Origin: Crossiella sp. SN42
Lineage (GTDB): Bacteria; Actinomycetota; Actinomycetes; Mycobacteriales; Pseudonocardiaceae
Direction: 5' to 3'
Length of the DNA: 64,000 nt
Assembly (NCBI RefSeq): GCF_023897065.1
Contig: NZ_JAMHIV010000010.1
Coordinates: 1-64,000 of the forward strand
The notes under the pieces were generated by a model, which was not told the DNA's origin, searched no databases, and saw only the letters and a program-made list of their open reading frames with translations. The translations under genes were made by a program, and so were the position numbers. This document shows positions 51,417 to 59,366 of the stretch, one piece after another. Position 1 is the first letter of the stretch. Each line of letters opens with the position of its first letter.

Positions 51417-52201
51417 CCCCTGGCCAGCACCTGCAACCGGTGGTAAGCGCCGTTGAAGGTGTTCTGGTCCAACGGTTTGCTGGTGTACTGCCAGAACGTG
51501 TAGAACGGCCAGGCGTGCGGTAGCGGCCCGACCGCGCTGGCGTAGCGGGCCACCCACAGCGGGTTGGTGCCGCTGAGGTTGAGCCGGTTGCCGGTGCAGG
51601 TGGCCCACCAGTTGGTGCTGGTGTAGACGGTGGGCCAGCGGCCGGTGCGGCGGTGGTAGGTGTCGCTGAAGTCCTTGATCCAGCGGGACATCGCGTCCTG
51701 GCTCAGCCCGTAGCAGATCTGGCCGTACGGGTTGTACTCGATGTCCAGCGCGCCGGGCAGGGTGTGGTCGTCGTTGCGCCAGCCGCCGCCGTTGTCGACG
51801 AAGTAGTTCGCCTGGGCGGCGCCGCTGGAGCGGTCCGGCAGGGCGAAGTGGTAGGCGCCGCGGATCATGCCGACCCCGCGGGAGCCGTCGTACTGACCGC
51901 GGTAGTAGGGGTTGCGGAAGCCGGTGCCCTCGGTGGCCTTGACGTAGACGAACCGCTTGCCCTGCCGCCACCAGTGCCCCCAGTCCACCTCCCGCTGGTG
52001 GCCGCTGACGTCCATCCCGGCCACCGAGGCCTCCAGGGACACCTCGACCCTGGGCTGGTCCTCGGCGACGCCTTCGTGCAGGCGGATCTGTGAGCCCATC
52101 GGCGTGTCACCGTCCACTGCGGACTGTGCCGTCGCCGGTGCCGGCGCGAGCAGGGCGGCCAGCGCCGTCGCGAGGACGGCCAGGCAGTGACGTGCGAACA
52201 T
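51410..52201 (-). CDS. Secreted GH25 lysozyme (muramidase)
   Basis: The 263-residue precursor has a signal peptide ending near ATAQ (residue 26) and a GH25 domain: Asp64 (GMDVSGHQ), the catalytic DxE pair D153/E155 (ALDIEYN), and TFWQYTSK at the end. GH25 enzymes cleave the MurNAc-GlcNAc bond of peptidoglycan. It probably acts outside the cell in wall turnover or on competitors. No cell-wall-binding repeats. It is divergent from the DUF4015 gene. Confidence 0.93.
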   Translation of the reverse strand: MFARHCLAVLATALAALLAPAPATAQSAVDGDTPMGSQIRLHEGVAEDQPRVEVSLEASVAGMDVSGHQREVDWGHWWRQGKRFVYVKATEGTGFRNPYYRGQYDGSRGVGMIRGAYHFALPDRSSGAAQANYFVDNGGGWRNDDHTLPGALDIEYNPYGQICYGLSQDAMSRWIKDFSDTYHRRTGRWPTVYTSTNWWATCTGNRLNLSGTNPLWVARYASAVGPLPHAWPFYTFWQYTSKPLDQNTFNGAYHRLQVLARGH

Positions 52202-52371
52202 GGTGGCCTCCTGTTCGGCGAATCCTGTCCCTGCCGCAGATAGCCAGCGGTGACGCGTTCACGCCTCACCGGCGCGGGATTCATCCGAATCAGCGTCACC
52301 TGCTCGGCTGGTCTGGATGGCACGGGACCGGGAATCCGTGGATCAGCTTGGCAGACAAGGGGGTTCCGGCG

Positions 52372-53946
52372 ATGGCTGTGCGTTACGAACGGGATCGGCA
52401 CCACTGGGGGCTGCTGGCCGCGCTGGCCCTGGGCGTGGTGCTGGCCGTGCTGGCCATGGTGGTGGGCGCCTTCGGGGTGTTGCATCCGGTGGCCACAGTG
52501 GACGGTGTCGCGGAGGGTGAGCTGCTGCGCGGCGGCGAGCTGCACGACCGGGTGGTCACCTTCACCCCGCGTAACCCGAGCGCGGTGCGTGAGATGGAGG
52601 TCCTGGTGGACGGCCAGCCGGTGTCCGCCCGCCGCGGCGAGGGCACGGTCTCGGTGCTGCTGCGCGGGCTCTCCCACGGTGAGCACGAGGTCACCGCCCG
52701 GCTGCCCGGCCTGCTCTTCGGCGCGTCGGTGGCCCGCAAGTTCACCGTGGACGAGCGCGCCCCGGTACTGGCCGTGGACCGCCCGTCCCGGCCCGACGAA
52801 CACGGCAGGGTGACCCTGCGCGGCACCGCGCGCGAGGCCGACCAGCTGCTGGTGCACGGGGCCAGGGTCGCGCTGCCGGCCGACGGTTCCTTCAGCGTCA
52901 CCCTGGACCGTCCACCCGGGACGGTCGAGGTGACCGCGGTCGACCAGGCGGGTCACGTCACCGTGGAGCGGGTCCGCACCGCCACGCACCCCGGGATGCG
53001 CGCGGTGCACCTGACCGCGCACGCCTGGACCGCCCCCGGGCTGCGCGAACCCGTGCTGGACCTGCTGCGGGCCAAGCGGATCGACACCGTGCAGCTGGAC
53101 ATCAAGGACGAGAGCGGCCTGGTCGGCTACGCCACCGAGGTCGCCACGGCCAAGCGGATCGGCGCGGTCCGCGGCGGCTACGACGCCCGCGCCGCCCTGC
53201 GCCAGCTGCACGAGCTGGGCGCCAGGGTGGTCGGCCGCCTGGTCGCCTTCCGCGATCCGATCCTGGGCGCGGCGGCCTGGCGGGCGGGCCACCACGAGCA
53301 GCTGGTGCAGCGCGCCGACGGCGGCCCGTGGACCGGCGGCTACGGCCCCTACGCCTTCACCAACCCGGCCCACCCCGAGGTCCGCCGCTACAACATCGAG
53401 CTGGCCGCCGAGGCCGCCGGACTGGGCTTCGACGACATCCTCTTCGACTACGTCCGCCGCCCCGACGGCCCGCTCAAGGGAATGCGCTTCCCCGGCGCCA
53501 CCGGCGACCCCACCGGCCACGTCACCAGCTTCGTGGCCGAGGCCGCGGGCGCGATCCGGGCCAAGGGCGGCGCGATCGGGGTGTCGGTGTTCGGCATCGC
53601 CGCCCGCCACCCGGAGCAGGTCGCCCAGGACATCCCGGCGATGGCCAAGCACGTCGACTACGTCGCGCCGATGGTCTACCCCTCGCACTGGGGCCGCGGC
53701 GAGTACGGCGTGGGCCACCCGGAGGCCGAGCCCTACGAGATCGTCAAGCGGTCGGTGGCCGACTTCCGGAGCGTGCTGGAGGGGTCGGCGGCGAGCGTGA
53801 TCCCGTGGTTGCAGGACTTCTCGCTGAAGGTGAAGTACGGACCGGGGGAGGTGCGGGCGCAGATCAGCGGGGCCAAGGACGCGGGGGCCGGGTCGTTCCT
53901 GCTGTGGAACGCCGGCTGTCGGTACCAGGCGGAAGGGCTCGGGTAA
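52372..53946 (+). CDS. DUF4015 glycoside hydrolase-like protein with membrane anchor and Ig-like region
   Basis: The 524-residue protein has an N-terminal membrane helix (GLLAALALGVVLAVLAMVVG), beta-rich Ig/Big-like regions (residues about 55-210), and a C-terminal DUF4015 (GH13-like TIM-barrel) domain with TVQLDIKDESGLVGY, a DILFDYVRRPDG segment and VDYVAPMVYPSHW. Related domains are putative extracellular glycosidases or polysaccharide lyases; acidic residues suitable for catalysis are present. ATG at 52372 has only a weak ribosome site. Followed by the Excalibur gene 59 bp on. Confidence 0.85.
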   Translation: MAVRYERDRHHWGLLAALALGVVLAVLAMVVGAFGVLHPVATVDGVAEGELLRGGELHDRVVTFTPRNPSAVREMEVLVDGQPVSARRGEGTVSVLLRGLSHGEHEVTARLPGLLFGASVARKFTVDERAPVLAVDRPSRPDEHGRVTLRGTAREADQLLVHGARVALPADGSFSVTLDRPPGTVEVTAVDQAGHVTVERVRTATHPGMRAVHLTAHAWTAPGLREPVLDLLRAKRIDTVQLDIKDESGLVGYATEVATAKRIGAVRGGYDARAALRQLHELGARVVGRLVAFRDPILGAAAWRAGHHEQLVQRADGGPWTGGYGPYAFTNPAHPEVRRYNIELAAEAAGLGFDDILFDYVRRPDGPLKGMRFPGATGDPTGHVTSFVAEAAGAIRAKGGAIGVSVFGIAARHPEQVAQDIPAMAKHVDYVAPMVYPSHWGRGEYGVGHPEAEPYEIVKRSVADFRSVLEGSAASVIPWLQDFSLKVKYGPGEVRAQISGAKDAGAGSFLLWNAGCRYQAEGLG

Positions 53947-54005
53947 CGAAGTCGGCGCCGCCCGCGACGAGGAGGTGCACAGTCCGTCCAGGGGAGGAAC
54001 GGCGA

Positions 54006-54605
54006 GTGAGCCTCAAGACGTGGTGGCAGACGCGCAAACGCAAGTGGCCGTGGGTGGCCGGGGCGGTCCTGCTGGCGCTGGTGATCATCGGCAGCCTGGC
54101 GGGCAGCCCGCCGCCGCCAGTGCCGCCCGGTGGGCCGGTGTCGGTGGTGCCGGTGGCGGAAAGCCCGGCCGGGGCGGTGGTGCCGCCCGGGGTGGTGGGC
54201 AAGACACCCAAGGAAGCCAAGGCCGAGCTGGCGGCGCTGGGGTTCCGGGACGTGGCGGTGGAGTCGGTGGACGGGCGGGCGGTGCTGGCCGAGTCGAACT
54301 GGCGGGTGGTGTCGGTGACCGGCGCGGGCCTGGCCACGGCGCTGACCACCCGGCTGGTGCTGCGGGTGGAGAAGCCCCAGCCCACGACCAGCAGCCAGCC
54401 CCCGCCACCGCCGACCAGCCGTCGTCCCGAGCCCACCGTGGAGCCGCCGCCGGAGCCCGAGCCGACCAAGCAGACCAAACCGGCTGCCCACTACAAGAAC
54501 TGCACCGAGGCCAAGAAGGCGGGCGCGGCCCCGCTGCACCGCGGTGACCCCGGCTACGGACGGCACCTGGACCGCGACGGTGACGGGGTCGCCTGCGAGC
54601 GGTGA
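54006..54605 (+). CDS. PASTA-like/Excalibur membrane protein
   Basis: The 199-residue protein has a membrane helix (WVAGAVLLALVIIGSLAG), a PASTA-like domain (VVGKTPKEAKAELAALGF), a Pro-rich stretch, and a C-terminal Excalibur calcium-binding motif with GRHLDRDGDGVACE (DxDxDGxACE). Extracellular orientation is expected; a role in wall binding is likely. The GTG start follows GGGGAGGAA. It follows the DUF4015 gene on the same strand, perhaps in one transcript. Confidence 0.88.
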   Translation: MSLKTWWQTRKRKWPWVAGAVLLALVIIGSLAGSPPPPVPPGGPVSVVPVAESPAGAVVPPGVVGKTPKEAKAELAALGFRDVAVESVDGRAVLAESNWRVVSVTGAGLATALTTRLVLRVEKPQPTTSSQPPPPPTSRRPEPTVEPPPEPEPTKQTKPAAHYKNCTEAKKAGAAPLHRGDPGYGRHLDRDGDGVACER

Positions 54606-54733
54606 TCGGCCACTCGGGTTGACTCGGGGGCATGCGGCGGACAGCGATCACGGCCGGCCAGGGAGCGGGAGCTGGGCATCAACCCGTGGGAGGACAGGGT
54701 GACGCCGGTGGCCTCGGTGTCCTTGCGGAGTTC

Positions 54734-54964
54734 ATGCACCACGCCTTCGCCGGGTACTGGGCGCGGCACGCCACCCGGTTCACCAACGACCTGCTCGAAC
54801 CGCCGCCCTCGCACGTGATGTCCATTTTGGACACCGCCCGGCGCGTTCCCCAGGTGGCGCACCGCTTCGCGCAGCTGTTCGCCAACCCGGAGGACTGCAC
54901 CGGCCGGCTCGCCGACGAGACCGCCGCCATAGCCTGCCTCGCCTCGGTCAGCCAGACCGGTTGA
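54734..54964 (+). CDS. Short hypothetical protein, possibly a gene remnant
   Basis: A 76-residue frame with fully GC-rich third positions from the ATG at 54734 (HHAFAGYWARHATRFTNDLL), ending inside the opposite amidohydrolase gene (17-bp overlap). Upstream, positions 54657-54722 show equally coding-like sequence in a different frame (RELGINPWEDRVTPVASVSL) but with no start codon. The pair therefore looks like two pieces of one older gene separated by a frameshift. I recognise no family; a genuine small gene remains possible. Confidence 0.35.
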   Translation: MHHAFAGYWARHATRFTNDLLEPPPSHVMSILDTARRVPQVAHRFAQLFANPEDCTGRLADETAAIACLASVSQTG

Positions 54965-56243
54965 CCCGGGTTCCGTTGCGCCACACCGCCGCGATGCCGC
55001 GCAGCGCGGTGATGTCCCCGGTCGGGTCGCCGTCGACCAGCACCAGGTCGGCGCGCAGGCCGGGGCTGATCCGGCCGCGGTCGCGCAGCCCGAAGTGCCG
55101 GGCCGGGGCCGAGGTGGCCGCGGTGAGCGCGGCGATCGGGGTGAGCCCGGCCCGCACCAGTAGCTCCAGCTCGATCAGCAGGCCGATCGCGTTGGGCAGG
55201 CCGGGATTGGCCCCGTCGGTACCGGCCAGGATCGGCACGCCCGCCTTGGCCAGGGCCCGGATGTTGTGCGCCACGGCGGCCAGATCCGGCTTGTCACCGG
55301 GGAAGTCCGGCGGGAAGTGCTCGTCGGCGAACCTGCGCTGGGCCACCGACAGGTACGGCGCCACCCGCGGATCGGCGAAGCACCTCCGGTAGCCGGGCTC
55401 GTCGAGCAGCGCGTGGTAGATGGACAGCGTGCTGGTCACGAACGCGCCCGACCGGCGGGCCAGCCACAGCTCCTCCCCGGTCAGCGCGCGGTCGTTGGGC
55501 GTGTGGATCAGCCCGTCGACCCCCGCGCCGAGCAGCCAGCGGGTGTCCTCGCACCGGGACACGTGCGCCAGGGCGAGCACGCCGCGCTGGTGCGCGCGCC
55601 GGATGATGGCCTGACCCTGCGCAGGCGTGATGGTCGGCCAGGGATCGGCGGACTCCATCGGGTCAACCACGAACTTGATGTAGTCGGAGCCCTCGGCCAG
55701 CCGGTCGTCGACGTGCTGCTCCGGCGACATGCCCGGTCGCAGCCAGGGAAAGTCCTTCGGCAGGTTCATCTGCGAGCCGTGGCCGCCGGGCACGGTGATC
55801 ATGGTGCCCGCGGTCCACAGGTCCGCTGCCCTGGTGGGAGCGAAGGACTGCCGGGCCGCCTTGTAGTCACCCAGGTCGGCGCGCAGGGCGATGATGTTGA
55901 ACATGTCCAGCTCGGTGGTGACACCGAACCGCGGCGAGTCCGAACGCGGGATGCCCTGGTCGTGGATGTGCGCGTCGATCAGCCCCGGCAGCAGTGTCCG
56001 GCCCCGCCCCTCCACCACCTCCAGGTCGCCAGGAGGCAGCTTTCCCCTGGTCACGGCGGTGATCCGGCCACCGGTGCAGACCACGGTCACGCCGTCGAGC
56101 ACCCGCTGCCCGTCGAAGACCCTGGCCCCCCGGATCGCGAAGTCCCGCCACCCCGGGCTCGCCGCCGCCGGTGCCGCCAATGCGGCCGCGCCCACCCCCG
56201 CGACCGCGGCCTTGAGCAAGGTCCGTCTGCCCACCGTGCACAT
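54948..56243 (-). CDS. Tat-exported amidohydrolase-superfamily protein
   Basis: The 431-residue protein begins with a Tat-type signal (GRRTLLKAAVAGVGAAAL with Arg-Arg at 6-7) and has the amidohydrolase metal centre: HxH (H92, H94), Lys190 (YIKFV, likely carbamylated), H227, H247 and a late Asp in LAGTDGAN. It should be a binuclear metal hydrolase working outside the membrane; the substrate may be a cyclic amide or similar. GGAGGGG precedes the ATG. It is divergent from a TetR gene over 64 bp. Confidence 0.88.
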   Translation of the reverse strand: MCTVGRRTLLKAAVAGVGAAALAAPAAASPGWRDFAIRGARVFDGQRVLDGVTVVCTGGRITAVTRGKLPPGDLEVVEGRGRTLLPGLIDAHIHDQGIPRSDSPRFGVTTELDMFNIIALRADLGDYKAARQSFAPTRAADLWTAGTMITVPGGHGSQMNLPKDFPWLRPGMSPEQHVDDRLAEGSDYIKFVVDPMESADPWPTITPAQGQAIIRRAHQRGVLALAHVSRCEDTRWLLGAGVDGLIHTPNDRALTGEELWLARRSGAFVTSTLSIYHALLDEPGYRRCFADPRVAPYLSVAQRRFADEHFPPDFPGDKPDLAAVAHNIRALAKAGVPILAGTDGANPGLPNAIGLLIELELLVRAGLTPIAALTAATSAPARHFGLRDRGRISPGLRADLVLVDGDPTGDITALRGIAAVWRNGTRVNRSG

Positions 56244-56295
56244 AACCCCTCCGATACAGTTGACTCGCTAACGATTCGAACGTATCAGACTCGGC

Positions 56296-56301
56296 TATAG
56301 T
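56296..56301 (+). promoter_or_regulatory. Candidate -10 for leaderless TetR transcript
   Basis: TATAGT ends 6 nt before the GTG start at 56308, so transcription would start at or next to the start codon, making the TetR message leaderless. The nearby GATAC (56253) and GTATC (56282) form a loosely spaced inverted pair that could be the regulator's site. No ribosome site precedes the GTG, which supports this reading. Confidence 0.5.
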
Positions 56302-56307
56302 GGTGGC

Positions 56308-56898
56308 GTGCAGAACCTGACCGTGCCCGACGCCCGCCGGCACGCCATCGGCAACGCCCTGCTCCGGATCGTGGCCAGGGACGGGCTTGACGGCGTCAGC
56401 CTGCGCGCGGTGGCCACCGAGGCCGGGACCTCGCTGGGCATGGTGCAGCGGCAGTTCGCGGGCAAGGACGAGCTGATGCTCTTCGCGCTCAAGCAGACCG
56501 GAGCGGCCACCGCCGAGCGGATCCGGCGGATCCCGTTCCGCGCCCCGGTGCTGGGCACGCTGCGCCGCATCGCCGACGAGCTGCTGCCCCTGGACGAGCA
56601 GCGGGTCATCGAGGCCCGCGTGTACTTCGCCTTCGCCGCCAAGGCGATGACCAACCCGGGCTTCGCCGAGCTGGTCGCCGCTCAGGACCAGGAGTTCCAG
56701 GCCACCCTGCTGGCCAGCTTCCAGGCCGCCGAGGAGGCCGGGGAGATCCCGCCCGGCCGCGACCACGCCGCGCTGGCCCGGATGTTCAGCTCGGTGCTCG
56801 ACGGCGTCAGCCTCGCCCTGCTCGCCAGACCCGCGGGCACCCCGCCTGATGCCGTCGTCGCGGGCCTGGACACCGCCCTCGCCCTGATCAGCGCCTAA
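56308..56898 (+). CDS. TetR-family transcriptional regulator
   Basis: The 196-residue protein has a helix-turn-helix (GDVSLRAVATEAGTSLGMVQ-like region at about 30-50, with RQFAGKDELM following) and a TetR C-terminal helical domain (RVYFAFAAKAMTNPGFAELV). It is divergent from the amidohydrolase and probably controls it. GTG start, likely leaderless. It overlaps the ArsR-like gene by 4 bp tail to tail. Confidence 0.9.
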   Translation: MQNLTVPDARRHAIGNALLRIVARDGLDGVSLRAVATEAGTSLGMVQRQFAGKDELMLFALKQTGAATAERIRRIPFRAPVLGTLRRIADELLPLDEQRVIEARVYFAFAAKAMTNPGFAELVAAQDQEFQATLLASFQAAEEAGEIPPGRDHAALARMFSSVLDGVSLALLARPAGTPPDAVVAGLDTALALISA

Positions 56899-57842
56899 CG
56901 ACCGGCCAGCAGCGCCTCGGCCAGCGCGGTGCGCGCGCTCAGCACACCCTTGCCCGCCCGGTGGCTGGCCACCAAACCCGCCCCGCGCAAGGCGTTCAGG
57001 TGCTGGGACACCGCGCCCGCGGACATCCCGGTGCGCCGGGCCAGCTCGGTGGTCGAGGTCGGCGCGGACATCTCGGTCAGCAACCGGGCCCTGGACCGGC
57101 CGAGCACCGCGCCCAGCGTCTCCGCGGTGTCAGCGGGCGTCTCCCACAGCGCGGCCACCCCGCGCGCCGGATAGGCCAGCTGCGGGGCCTCGCCCGCGGA
57201 GATGCTCAGCACCGAGGGCCAGACAAAGGCCGAGGGCACCAGCACCAGGCCGGGGCCGTCGGAGACGTTCGGGGCGCGGCAGTGGCTGTTGGCCACGGTC
57301 AGCGCCGAGCCGTCCCAGCGCACCGACTCGTGCAGGTCGTTGAGCAGCGCGCCGATGCCCTGTTCGGCCAGCAGCCGCGCGCCGCGGAAGACCTCCCGGT
57401 CCAGCAGTGCCCGGATCCGCGGCCAGTCCGCCGCCAGCGCGTGCGCCCAGTAGGCGGTGACCTCCTCGGCCAGCCTGGCCAGTCCAGCGGCCGGATCCCG
57501 GTGCAGCGCCTGGATTTCCGGGCTGGCCGGGATGCCGGAGAGGTCCAGGTGCTCGCGCACCACGGCGACCGGGGTGGCCCGCAGCGCGGCCAGTTCGGCG
57601 GCCAGGTCCGGGGTCTGCGGCGGCGGGGTGAGGAAGTCCGGGATGTAGTGCGGCGCGGCCGGAACCAGCTGCCACAGCAGCGAGTCCGGCGGCGGGGGAG
57701 CGGTCCTGGCGAGCCAGGGGGCGTGCAGCACCCGGCCCTCGCCGCCGCGCAGCACCCGCAGGCTGGCCACGACCTCCCACAGGCAGGACACGGACAGTCG
57801 CACCCTGGCCACACCCTGTGCGGCGAAACCGATCGCGACCAC
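56895..57842 (-). CDS. ArsR-type winged-helix regulator with N-terminal extension (DUF5937-like)
   Basis: The 315-residue protein has a helical N-terminal region of about 200 residues and a C-terminal ArsR-type winged helix (STTELARRTGMSAGAVSQHLNAL near residues 262-282). This inverted order matches DUF5937-type regulators. No metal-binding Cys cluster is seen, so it may sense an organic ligand. GTG start at 57842. It is divergent from the isocitrate-lyase-like gene over 68 bp containing a dyad. Confidence 0.85.
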   Translation of the reverse strand: MVAIGFAAQGVARVRLSVSCLWEVVASLRVLRGGEGRVLHAPWLARTAPPPPDSLLWQLVPAAPHYIPDFLTPPPQTPDLAAELAALRATPVAVVREHLDLSGIPASPEIQALHRDPAAGLARLAEEVTAYWAHALAADWPRIRALLDREVFRGARLLAEQGIGALLNDLHESVRWDGSALTVANSHCRAPNVSDGPGLVLVPSAFVWPSVLSISAGEAPQLAYPARGVAALWETPADTAETLGAVLGRSRARLLTEMSAPTSTTELARRTGMSAGAVSQHLNALRGAGLVASHRAGKGVLSARTALAEALLAGR

Positions 57843-57851
57843 GACCCACCC

Positions 57852-57875
57852 TCGTTTTAGCTGGAGCGAAAACGA
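57852..57875. promoter_or_regulatory. Dyad TCGTTTT-N10-AAAACGA between ArsR-like gene and lyase gene
   Basis: Arms 57852-57858 and 57869-57875 are perfect 7-bp inverted repeats, with extra GC/GC symmetry in the spacer, located 10-33 bp upstream of the regulator GTG. An AT-rich, symmetric element in a divergent gap next to a winged-helix gene is a likely operator. Confidence 0.65.
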
Positions 57876-57910
57876 TAGGCGGATGCCGGTGTGGCCGACA
57901 AGCTGGTGTG

Positions 57911-58702
57911 GTGAGCCGAACCCACCACGCCGCCGAGTTCCGGCGGCTGCACGAACGCCGCCCGCTGCTGCTGCCCAACGCCTGGGACCCGGCCAGCGCG
58001 CGGGTCATCGAGGCCGCGGGCGCCGCGGCCATCGCCACCACCAGCGCCGGGGTGTCCTGGGCGCACGGCCGCCCGGACGGCCAGAGCCTGGACCGGGCCG
58101 GCATGATCGAGGCCATCCGCCGCATCCTGGCCGTGGTCGCCGTGCCGGTCACCGCCGACGCCGAGGGCGGCTACGACGACCTCGCCGGCACCGTGGCCGA
58201 GCTGGCCGAGCTGGGCGTGGCCGGGGTCAACATCGAGGACTCCGCCGACGGCGCGCTGCTCGACCAGGAGGCCGCCGCCGAGCGGATCCGGTTGGCGCGC
58301 AAGGCCAACAGCGACCTGGTCGTCAACGCCCGCACCGACGTCTACCTGCTCGGCGGCAGCGGCCCGGACGCCCTCGCCGAGGCGATCGCCAGGGGTAACG
58401 CCGCCTTCGCCGCGGGCGCGGACTGCGCGTTCGTGCCCGGCGTGATCGACGAGCCGACCATCGCCGCGCTGGTGGAGGGCCTGCACGGGCCGCTGAACAT
58501 CATGGCCATGCCCGGCGCGCCCGAGGTGGCCCGGCTCGGCGAACTCGGCGTGGCCAGGGTCAGCGTCGGCTCGGCGATCACCCAGGCCGCACTGGCCGCC
58601 ACCGAGCGCGCGGCCAGGGAGCTGCTGGAGTCCGGCAGCTACGGCGCGCTCGCCGACGGACTGCCCTTCGGCGCGGCCAACGGCCTGTTCAGCCCGCGCT
58701 GA
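57911..58702 (+). CDS. Isocitrate lyase/PEP mutase-family protein
   Basis: A 263-residue (beta/alpha)8-type protein with TADAEGGYDD (metal-binding Asp/Glu), NIEDSADGALLD and ARTDVYLLGG, matching the PEP mutase/methylisocitrate-lyase superfamily. It lacks the KKCGH motif of isocitrate lyase itself, so it is probably an oxaloacetate hydrolase/decarboxylase-like or uncharacterised lyase. The GTG at 57911 fits the family start. It overlaps the next TetR gene by 14 bp. Confidence 0.85.
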   Translation: MSRTHHAAEFRRLHERRPLLLPNAWDPASARVIEAAGAAAIATTSAGVSWAHGRPDGQSLDRAGMIEAIRRILAVVAVPVTADAEGGYDDLAGTVAELAELGVAGVNIEDSADGALLDQEAAAERIRLARKANSDLVVNARTDVYLLGGSGPDALAEAIARGNAAFAAGADCAFVPGVIDEPTIAALVEGLHGPLNIMAMPGAPEVARLGELGVARVSVGSAITQAALAATERAARELLESGSYGALADGLPFGAANGLFSPR

Positions 58703-59291
58703 CCGCCAGCCCGCGCAGCAGCGGCAGGTAGATCTCATCCACCATCGAGGCGATCGTCTCCGCCGGGACGGTCCCGCCGCAGACCAGCATGTCGGCCCGG
58801 AACAGGTCGATGGGCAGCCGCAGCACCCTCGGCGTCAGCTCCACCGGAGCCAGCTCGCCGCGCTCGGCCGCGTTGCGCACGATCGTGGTCATCGTCTCCG
58901 CCAGCGGCGAGCTGTTCAGCCGCTGGCGGAGTAGCTCGGTGACCTCGGGATGCCGGAAGGTCTCGCCCATCACCCCGGCGATCATCTCGCTCATCACCTC
59001 AGCCCGGCGCGCGATCAGCGTGAAGAGCTCCAGCAGGTCGGTGCGCAGCGCGCCGGTGTCGGGGGCCTCGTGCGGGGTGCGGACCGGGTTCTGCCGGTGC
59101 GAGGCGGCCAGCACCAGCTCCGCCCGGCTCGACCAGCGGCGGTAGATCACCGGTTTGCTGGTCTGCGCCCTGGCGGCGACCGCCTCGATGGTCAGCCTGC
59201 TGTAGCCGACCTCGTTCAGCTCGGCCCATGCCGCGTCCAGGATCGCCTGTTCCAGCTGCTCACCGCGGCGTCGTGACTTCGGCCCACTCAC
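58689..59291 (-). CDS. TetR-family transcriptional regulator of the ABC exporter
   Basis: The 200-residue protein has an N-terminal helix-turn-helix (LTIEAVAARAQTSKPVIYRR, residues about 34-53) and a TetR_C ligand domain. It is divergent from the heterodimeric ABC exporter with about 75 bp between starts containing two related dyads. This is the standard arrangement for a TetR repressor of a drug-type exporter. GTG start at 59291. Confidence 0.9.
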   Translation of the reverse strand: MSGPKSRRRGEQLEQAILDAAWAELNEVGYSRLTIEAVAARAQTSKPVIYRRWSSRAELVLAASHRQNPVRTPHEAPDTGALRTDLLELFTLIARRAEVMSEMIAGVMGETFRHPEVTELLRQRLNSSPLAETMTTIVRNAAERGELAPVELTPRVLRLPIDLFRADMLVCGGTVPAETIASMVDEIYLPLLRGLAVSAG

Positions 59292-59300
59292 GCTGCCCCT

Positions 59301-59320
59301 TAAGTACGTTGCGTTTCTTA
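59301..59320. promoter_or_regulatory. TetR-site copy 1 (degenerate dyad)
   Basis: TAAGTACG-TTG-CGTTTCTTA is a slightly shortened version of the dyad at 59346, sharing the CGTTTCTT right arm and one base shorter on the left. It lies just upstream of the TetR GTG and so could serve autoregulation. Confidence 0.5.
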
Positions 59321-59345
59321 GCCGGGAAGTCTACGTTGACTTGGT

Positions 59346-59364
59346 AAGATACGGAACGTTTCTT
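59346..59364. promoter_or_regulatory. TetR-site copy 2, AAGATACG-GAA-CGTTTCTT
   Basis: The 19-bp dyad has 8-bp arms matching at 7 of 8 positions and a 3-bp centre. It overlaps a -10-like TAAGAT (59345-59350) ahead of the exporter start at 59367, so binding would block transcription. The CGTTTCTT arm is shared with copy 1, 45 bp away. Confidence 0.65.
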
Positions 59365-59366
59365 CT

